Shown here one piece after another: positions 6,286-10,375 of a DNA stretch of 10,375 bases. The first letter of the stretch is position 1. Each line of letters begins with the position of its first letter. The translations under genes and the position numbers were made by a program. The notes under the pieces were generated by a model. The model had not been told where the DNA came from. It did no database searches and was given only the letters and a program-made list of their open reading frames with translations. The stretch covers positions 1-10,375 of the forward strand of contig DATLRW010000026.1 in assembly GCA_035534495.1 (NCBI GenBank). The letters run 5' to 3'. Source of the stretch: JAKASX01 sp035534495 (GTDB lineage: Bacteria; Acidobacteriota; Terriglobia; Acidiferrales; UBA7541).

Positions 6286-7122
6286 GTGACAACGATCCTC
6301 GATTCATTCAAGCGCCTCAGTTATCGCCCGGAACTGCTGAGACCTGTCCAGAAGCTCGGGCTTAGCTCCGCCCTGCGGCGTGCCTATTTCCACTTCGCTA
6401 AACCCGCAAACGGCATTCTGGAAACCCAAATCGCCGGTAATCCCGCGCGGTTTTTCATTCGCACCCCGGAAGAGCTGCGCATCCTGGAGTCCGCGGGAGG
6501 GGCGGGAGGCGAGCAGCGTGTCATGGAGCTTTTGAAGGACTTCCTTCGACCGGGCGACGTGGCTCTTGATATCGGCGCCAACGTCGGGCTCTATAGCGTC
6601 CTGCTGGCCAGGGCGGTAGGGCCATCCGGTAGGGTGTTTGCCTGCGAGCCCGGGCGTTTAAACTCCCAGCATCTGACTGAAAATCTCGAATTGAACGGCC
6701 TGAAAAACGTCCAGGTATTCCGCAAGGCCCTTGCAGATAGAAGCGGCACGGCGAAGCTCTATGCCAGCGCGGTCATCGGCAACTCAAGCCTTTCCGATTC
6801 CGCGGCGGGAAACGCCCCGGCCGAGGAGGTCGAGGTGATCGAAGGGGATCGCCTGATCGAGTCCGAAAATCTGCCCACGCCGCGCGCCGTCAAGATCGAC
6901 GTCGAGGGGTTCGAATACGCCGTCATGAACGGACTTCGGCGAACCCTGGAAAAGGATGCCTGTCAACTGGTGGTGTGCGAGATTCATCCCAGCCTGCTCC
7001 CGGAGGGCATCCAGCCGCCCATGGTAACCCGCTTTTTGGGGGCGTGCGGCTTCGACCAAATTCAGACCTACGCCCGGTGGGATGGCACGTTCCACCTGGC
7101 GGCCTTCAAGCCGAGGCCCTGA
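6286..7122 (+). CDS. FkbM-family SAM-dependent methyltransferase
   Basis: Predicted class I methyltransferase of the FkbM family, 278 residues, transferring a methyl group from S-adenosylmethionine, most likely to a hydroxyl of a sugar in the polysaccharide. After a basic N-terminal region of about 80 residues, the Rossmann domain shows the SAM-binding loop LDIGANVGLYS (residues 94-104), the acidic end of strand 2 in FACEP (118-122), NLELNGLKNV (133-142) and the family signature VKIDVEGFEYAVMNG (202-216). LVVCEIHP (228-235) follows on the next strand. The length and motif order fit the family. The GTG start has a good ribosome binding site, 12 bases after the preceding stop. FkbM enzymes are frequent in O-antigen and exopolysaccharide clusters, where they methylate sugars and can alter serotype or terminate a chain. 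The exact substrate is not readable here. Confidence 0.9.
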   Translation: MTTILDSFKRLSYRPELLRPVQKLGLSSALRRAYFHFAKPANGILETQIAGNPARFFIRTPEELRILESAGGAGGEQRVMELLKDFLRPGDVALDIGANVGLYSVLLARAVGPSGRVFACEPGRLNSQHLTENLELNGLKNVQVFRKALADRSGTAKLYASAVIGNSSLSDSAAGNAPAEEVEVIEGDRLIESENLPTPRAVKIDVEGFEYAVMNGLRRTLEKDACQLVVCEIHPSLLPEGIQPPMVTRFLGACGFDQIQTYARWDGTFHLAAFKPRP

Positions 7123-7135
7123 AAAAGTTGCCGCT

Positions 7136-8506
7136 ATGAAGCTTAAAGTGCTGGTTTGCGCATACGCCTGCTGTGCCGAGGAAGGAGGCCGCTTCAAAGG
7201 CGGCGAAGGCACTCTGGGCTGGAACGTCATCAGGCAACTGGCCAGATTCCACGAGGTGTCCGTCCTAACCGCCCTACGAAATCGATCCGGAATCCAGGAA
7301 GAGCTGGCGCGCGAGCCAGTTCCCGGAGCGCGGTTCGTCTACGTCGACCTGCCCAAATGGTTTCAGGCACTTCACTACGCTCATGGCGGTATCCAGATCT
7401 ATGCCTACGTCTGGCAGATCAAAGCCTATTTTGTGGCGCGGCGCCTGCACAAACAGCGCTCCTTCGACGCCTTTCACCACGTGACCTACGCGAACGACTG
7501 GATGGCGAGCTTTATCGGTGCGCTGCTGCCGATCCCTTACTTCCGCGGACCGTGCGGCGGCGCGCAGTACATCCCGCCAAGATTTCTGCGCCGATTTTCG
7601 CGCCGCGGCCGATTCTGGGAACGGGTACGAGCCATGGGTCAAAAAATACTGAGGAACGATCCGTTTTTCCGGCTAGGCCAGCGCCGCGCCCGCGCGATTT
7701 TAGTTTGTACGCCTGAAGCGCGTGCGACCATTCCCCGGAGGTGGCGTGATAAAGCGGAATTGTTTCCCGTCAACGGCATTACCATGGAAGACCTGCGCTT
7801 GGCTGAACCGCATGGCCGCGCCGAAAGCATGGCTGAGCATGCATCTGGAAACGGTTCACCATCGAATGGGAATCCGAAAGAGTTTCGCGTGCTTTCGGCG
7901 GGCAAGCTCCTGGAACTGAAGGCATTCGATCTCGCGATACGCGCATTTCATCGGTTCGCGCAAAACACTCCGGAGGCTACGTTCACCCTGGTCGGAGACG
8001 GACCGGAGCTGGCGCGGCTCAACGGCCTGATCGCTACGTTCGGCCTCACGGGCAGAGCGCGCATTGAGAAGTGGATGCCGCGGGTGGATTTGTTGCGAGA
8101 GATGGCGCGTTCGGACGTGTTTATTTTTCCCAGCCTGCGCGACGGTGGTGGAGCGGTGGTGATCGAGGCCATGGCCGCCGGCAATCCGATCGTTTGCCTG
8201 AATCTGGCCGGGCCGGGACTTCATGTGACCGATACGTGCGGGATAAGAGTGGCCGCGGACTCGCCCGATCAGGCCGCGAGGGACATGGCGGAAGCGCTGG
8301 TGCGGCTCCATGCCGATCCGGAGCTTCGCTTCCGGATGGGCAAGGCCGCGCGTGAGCGCGTCGAGCAACTCTATCACTGGGACAGGCAAGGCGAGCGGCT
8401 GCTGAGAATCTACCGGAATGTTCTCGGCGGGCCGGAGCAGGATGTTCGGGATTCCCAATCTTCTCGACAGAATCATGCGGAACGCGTTCCTGGATTCCCG
8501 GCTTAG
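7136..8506 (+). CDS. GT4 glycosyltransferase
   Basis: Predicted retaining GT-B glycosyltransferase of family GT4, 456 residues. The N-terminal half opens with KVLVCAYACCAEEGG (residues 4-18) and the Gly-rich loop FKGGEGTLGWN (20-30), followed by VSVLTA (41-46) and a long acceptor-side region with FRGPCGGAQY (136-145). The C-terminal half has VLSAGKLLELKAFDLAIRAF (252-271), the strand FTLVGDGPEL (283-292) and the donor-site motif RDGGGAVVIEAMAAG (335-349). There the first acid of E-x7-E is Asp336 and the second Glu344, a substitution also seen in other GT4 enzymes. The segment 226-248 between the two halves is rich in S, G, N and charged residues and is probably a disordered linker. The ATG at 7136 is chosen because the fold begins there. 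Its ribosome binding site is weak. The last 20 or so residues overlap the following polymerase gene and do not look conserved. Confidence 0.9.
   Translation: MKLKVLVCAYACCAEEGGRFKGGEGTLGWNVIRQLARFHEVSVLTALRNRSGIQEELAREPVPGARFVYVDLPKWFQALHYAHGGIQIYAYVWQIKAYFVARRLHKQRSFDAFHHVTYANDWMASFIGALLPIPYFRGPCGGAQYIPPRFLRRFSRRGRFWERVRAMGQKILRNDPFFRLGQRRARAILVCTPEARATIPRRWRDKAELFPVNGITMEDLRLAEPHGRAESMAEHASGNGSPSNGNPKEFRVLSAGKLLELKAFDLAIRAFHRFAQNTPEATFTLVGDGPELARLNGLIATFGLTGRARIEKWMPRVDLLREMARSDVFIFPSLRDGGGAVVIEAMAAGNPIVCLNLAGPGLHVTDTCGIRVAADSPDQAARDMAEALVRLHADPELRFRMGKAARERVEQLYHWDRQGERLLRIYRNVLGGPEQDVRDSQSSRQNHAERVPGFPA
8434..8437 (+). promoter_or_regulatory. Ribosome binding site for the polymerase gene
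   Basis: GGAG lies four bases before the ATG at 8442. It favours this start over the in-frame ATGs at 8418 and 8475, which have no comparable site. The spacing is short, so the choice is tentative. Confidence 0.4.
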
Positions 8507-9863
8507 CTCACCGGCGGAAGCGGCCAAGCGCTTGCGCTTGTCAGCCGCATTGTGGTGGAGTGTGTTCCTTTGGATCCTGCTCTGGTCCGGATACAACACG
8601 GGTATCTACGTCGTGCAGGCTCCTAACTTCCCGGCCGATACCCTCCAACTCGTGCAAGGCATTCGAGCTTTTTTCCCGCTGGTTGCTGGATGGCTCGCCA
8701 TTGTGACGCTTCTCAGAAAGGGCGGCGCTCGTCTTTGGGCCCTGGTGGGGCCGGTTGGACTGTTGGGTGTATTTACGGCGGCGGGGCTGCTTTCGTCGGG
8801 GCTGATCTCCAAGTATCCGCTCGACGCGCTTTACTGGGGCGGCATGTACGGGGCTGTTTTAATCGTTCTCGTAGCGGTCTGCTCGGACGCGGACGCGGTT
8901 CCGATCCTCTCGCGAGTGATTACGGTGAATTGGATGATTGACATTCTGATTCTGCTCGGGTTATTGGGAGCGATTCCGTTCCTTGGCGGCGCGGCGCTTT
9001 CGCAGGCACACGGAAACCCGCTGGGACTCCAGGCCTATGCGGGACAGATGGCAGCGAACGGAACGATTCTGGGAATGGCAAGCACGCGAAATACGGGATT
9101 GGCCAGGTATGCCGCCGTTGCGGGACTCGTCGCGCTGGGCAGGCTTTGGAAAGAGAACCTCTTCCGCAAGCTGATTTGGGTCGCCGTGTTGCTGGTCGCT
9201 TTGTATACGCTGGTGCTGGCTCAGGCACGGACGGAGACGATTGGTTTCCTCGCCGGGCTAATGGCGATCCTGGTGCTGCGGAAATCGCGCCGAACCCTGC
9301 TCTTGGGTGCCGGCACGCTGGGCGTGGTTCTGCTTTATCTGGTCGGCTTTTTCCACGACCTATGGGTCTTTGGCACTCAGTCCCGGGGAGGGCATGGTTT
9401 TGACCCCACGCTCACCGGCAGAACCAACCAATGGATGCAAGGGTTGGCGGCGACGTTGCATTCCCCATGGCTGGGGCTTGGCTTCCAAGCCGACCGGTAT
9501 TACCTGCATGGCGTTCAGTTGGAAAACGCCGTGTCGCAAGCATTGATTCAGGCGGGCATCCTGGGAACAGTCGCCTTTGTCGCGGCCTTTGCTCTGGCGT
9601 GGTACATGCTCGTGAGGTTGTACACCTCCAAATTGGCTCGACAACTGCCGGATGAGATCCCGGGAATTCTGGTCTTTTTCACCGTGATGTCGATAACGGA
9701 ATCAACTGTCTACTACAGCGCTGATTGGCTTCTGCTCGCGCCCGTCCTCGGATACATCCAGGTGTTGGCTTGGCAGCAGGGAATCGTAAGTTTCGGAGCG
9801 ATAACTCTGGGGCACAGAGCCGCCCTCGTAAACCCGCGCACGTCCGCCGAAGACCTTCGCTAG
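8442..9863 (+). CDS. O-antigen polymerase/ligase-like membrane protein (Wzy/WaaL type)
   Basis: Predicted polytopic inner-membrane protein of 473 residues that would join lipid-linked repeat units in the periplasm (Wzy-type polymerase) or transfer a chain to an acceptor (WaaL-type ligase). Sequence alone does not separate the two. About eleven hydrophobic segments are visible, near residues 36-54, 76-91, 98-117, 130-147, 163-183, 220-235, 243-260, 264-279, 286-304, 368-391 and 427-444, with another possible near 405-420. The long hydrophilic loop (305-365) carries the family C-terminal signature TLTGRTNQWMQGL (323-335), SPWLGLGF (341-348) and ENAVSQALIQAGILG (361-375). The conserved arginine region QARTETIGFLAG is at 261-272. 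The gene overlaps the preceding GT4 by 65 bases. The last 27 or so residues after AWQQ (443-446) are hydrophilic and may be encoded by insertion-sequence DNA. The stop TAG overlaps the transposase stop on the other strand. Confidence 0.85.
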   Translation: MFGIPNLLDRIMRNAFLDSRLSSPAEAAKRLRLSAALWWSVFLWILLWSGYNTGIYVVQAPNFPADTLQLVQGIRAFFPLVAGWLAIVTLLRKGGARLWALVGPVGLLGVFTAAGLLSSGLISKYPLDALYWGGMYGAVLIVLVAVCSDADAVPILSRVITVNWMIDILILLGLLGAIPFLGGAALSQAHGNPLGLQAYAGQMAANGTILGMASTRNTGLARYAAVAGLVALGRLWKENLFRKLIWVAVLLVALYTLVLAQARTETIGFLAGLMAILVLRKSRRTLLLGAGTLGVVLLYLVGFFHDLWVFGTQSRGGHGFDPTLTGRTNQWMQGLAATLHSPWLGLGFQADRYYLHGVQLENAVSQALIQAGILGTVAFVAAFALAWYMLVRLYTSKLARQLPDEIPGILVFFTVMSITESTVYYSADWLLLAPVLGYIQVLAWQQGIVSFGAITLGHRAALVNPRTSAEDLR

Positions 9864-10375
9864 CAGCCCGTGGCAAAATCGGGTGCTTTTGAGCAACGCC
9901 GCAGGTAGCGAAGATAGCGGCGGTTCTGCGTGTGGCGGAGCCTGGATGGCGAAAACGAAGCCTCGGCGCGACCAGCGGGCGCCCGGAAGCGGTGGAAACG
10001 CGAAACGAGCGCTGAAAGCAGCGAAGAAAGCCGATTCCTGAGCTCCCTCGGCGTCCCTGCTCCGACCAGCGAGCGCAGCAGCAGACCGAGATTGAATGCC
10101 CCGACGTGAACGAGCACTCGCTTGAGAATGTTCTCGCGGCCGCGCAGATACACACGTCTCATCGCGCCCGTTTCGTAGCAGTGCGCGAAACTCCGCTCGA
10201 TCAACTCGCCTCGCTTCCGCAGCAAGGCCTTCCCATACTCCCCCTGGACCCGCCGCCGGTTCGCGTAGGTGGCCCGGCACTGGTCGGCCTTGCCTTCCCA
10301 GTGCCGCCGACCGTTCTGCTTCTTCTCGGAAATGTACGTCCGCACTCCCGTGCCCTGCAGCTTCGCCAGCGTCTC
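9860..10375 (-). CDS. DDE transposase, C-terminal part (truncated by window end)
   Basis: The - strand is open from the window edge to a TAG at 9862-9860, giving 171 residues of the C-terminal part. The start lies beyond 10375; the GTG at 10345 is internal and not the true start. The sequence contains RTYISEKKQNGRRHWEGK (12-29), a basic region YANRRRVQGEYGKALLRKRG (37-56), ELIERSFAHCYETGAMRRVY (57-76) and ENILKRVLVHVGAFNLGLLL (81-100). From memory of transposase families, this arrangement matches IS1182/IS5-like DDE transposases, in which the glutamate of the ERSFAH segment (residue 60) is a good candidate for the third catalytic acid. The family subgroup is not certain. The frame is uninterrupted, so the element may be intact. 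It converges on the polysaccharide genes, and its stop shares CTAG with the polymerase stop. Confidence 0.82.
   Translation of the reverse strand, partial: ETLAKLQGTGVRTYISEKKQNGRRHWEGKADQCRATYANRRRVQGEYGKALLRKRGELIERSFAHCYETGAMRRVYLRGRENILKRVLVHVGAFNLGLLLRSLVGAGTPRELRNRLSSLLSALVSRFHRFRAPAGRAEASFSPSRLRHTQNRRYLRYLRRCSKAPDFATGC
9862..9890 (+). terminator. Possible rho-independent terminator after the polymerase gene
   Basis: The left arm AGCAGCCCG (9862-9870) pairs with the right arm CGGGTGCT (9880-9887) in eight base pairs with one bulged G. The loop is nine bases, and TTTT ends at 9890. It sits directly at the polymerase stop codon and would end the cluster transcript. The T-run is short, and the same bases encode the last residues of the transposase on the opposite strand, so it could be coincidental. 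Confidence 0.4.

Larger units (their letters stand above)
9780..10375 (-). mobile_element. Insertion sequence, one end (partial)
   Basis: An insertion sequence carrying the transposase above enters the window from the right. Its inner end should lie past the transposase stop, within the 3' end of the polymerase gene. I place it near 9780 because the polymerase loses its hydrophobic character there and the sequence GGGAATCGTAAGTTTCGGAG (9779-9798) could be a terminal repeat. The matching end is outside the window, so the boundary is a guess within tens of bases. Confidence 0.5.

Noticed and set aside
7856..8599. Antisense open frame of 247 codons opposite the second GT4 and the polymerase start
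   Set aside because: It has no domain character, spans the junction of two well-supported + strand genes, and reads as a compositional shadow.
9702..10280. Second - strand open frame (192 codons) overlapping the transposase
   Set aside because: The transposase motifs are in the other frame, which stays open to the window edge. This frame has no family resemblance.
1..10375. Search for CRISPR arrays, tRNA genes, riboswitches, toxin-antitoxin pairs or defence genes
   Set aside because: No short regularly spaced repeats, no cloverleaf sequences and no unexplained gaps above about 40 bases were found. All substantial open frames belong to the polysaccharide genes or the transposase.

Overview
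The window is a stretch of a polysaccharide (exopolysaccharide, capsule or O-antigen) biosynthesis cluster. All nine cluster genes lie on the + strand and are tightly packed or overlapping. The 3' end carries the C-terminal part of a transposase on the - strand. Base composition is GC-rich (about 60% by eye), start codons are ATG or GTG, and several good Shine-Dalgarno sequences are visible, so this is bacterial chromosomal DNA. Nothing here fixes the phylum. Dense runs of glycosyltransferases beside insertion sequences are common in soil and sediment bacteria with large genomes (Acidobacteriota, Myxococcota and similar), but that placement is a guess.

Layout: (1) 19-1209, family-2 glycosyltransferase (GT2) of the rhamnosyltransferase-like type; (2) 1202-2125, GT2; (3) 2156-3055, GT2 with a hydrophobic C-terminal region; (4) 3092-4159, GT2 that is a paralog of gene 1; (5) 4146-5354, GT4; (6) 5284-6273, GT2; (7) 6286-7122, FkbM-type SAM-dependent methyltransferase; (8) 7136-8506, GT4; (9) 8442-9863, polytopic O-antigen polymerase/ligase-like protein (Wzy/WaaL type). 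From 9860 to the window end, on the - strand, is a truncated DDE transposase. No gap between genes exceeds 36 bases, and no promoter was found inside the run, so genes 1-9 are probably one transcription unit that starts upstream of the window.

Together these genes would build one repeating oligosaccharide on a lipid carrier. Seven glycosyltransferases add sugars in turn at the cytoplasmic face, the FkbM enzyme O-methylates a sugar, and the membrane protein polymerises or ligates the exported unit. The initiating phosphoglycosyltransferase, flippase (Wzx), chain-length regulator/export proteins and nucleotide-sugar enzymes are not in the window and would be expected nearby.

The most notable points are a half-conserved duplication (genes 1 and 4, about 83% identical over the first 115 aligned residues and then sharply divergent), non-standard catalytic motifs in several of the glycosyltransferases, and a polymerase gene whose last codons run into insertion-sequence DNA, with its stop sharing the palindrome CTAG with the transposase stop. 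I see no evidence for a wholly new kind of system. The content is best described as a polysaccharide cluster undergoing recombination.
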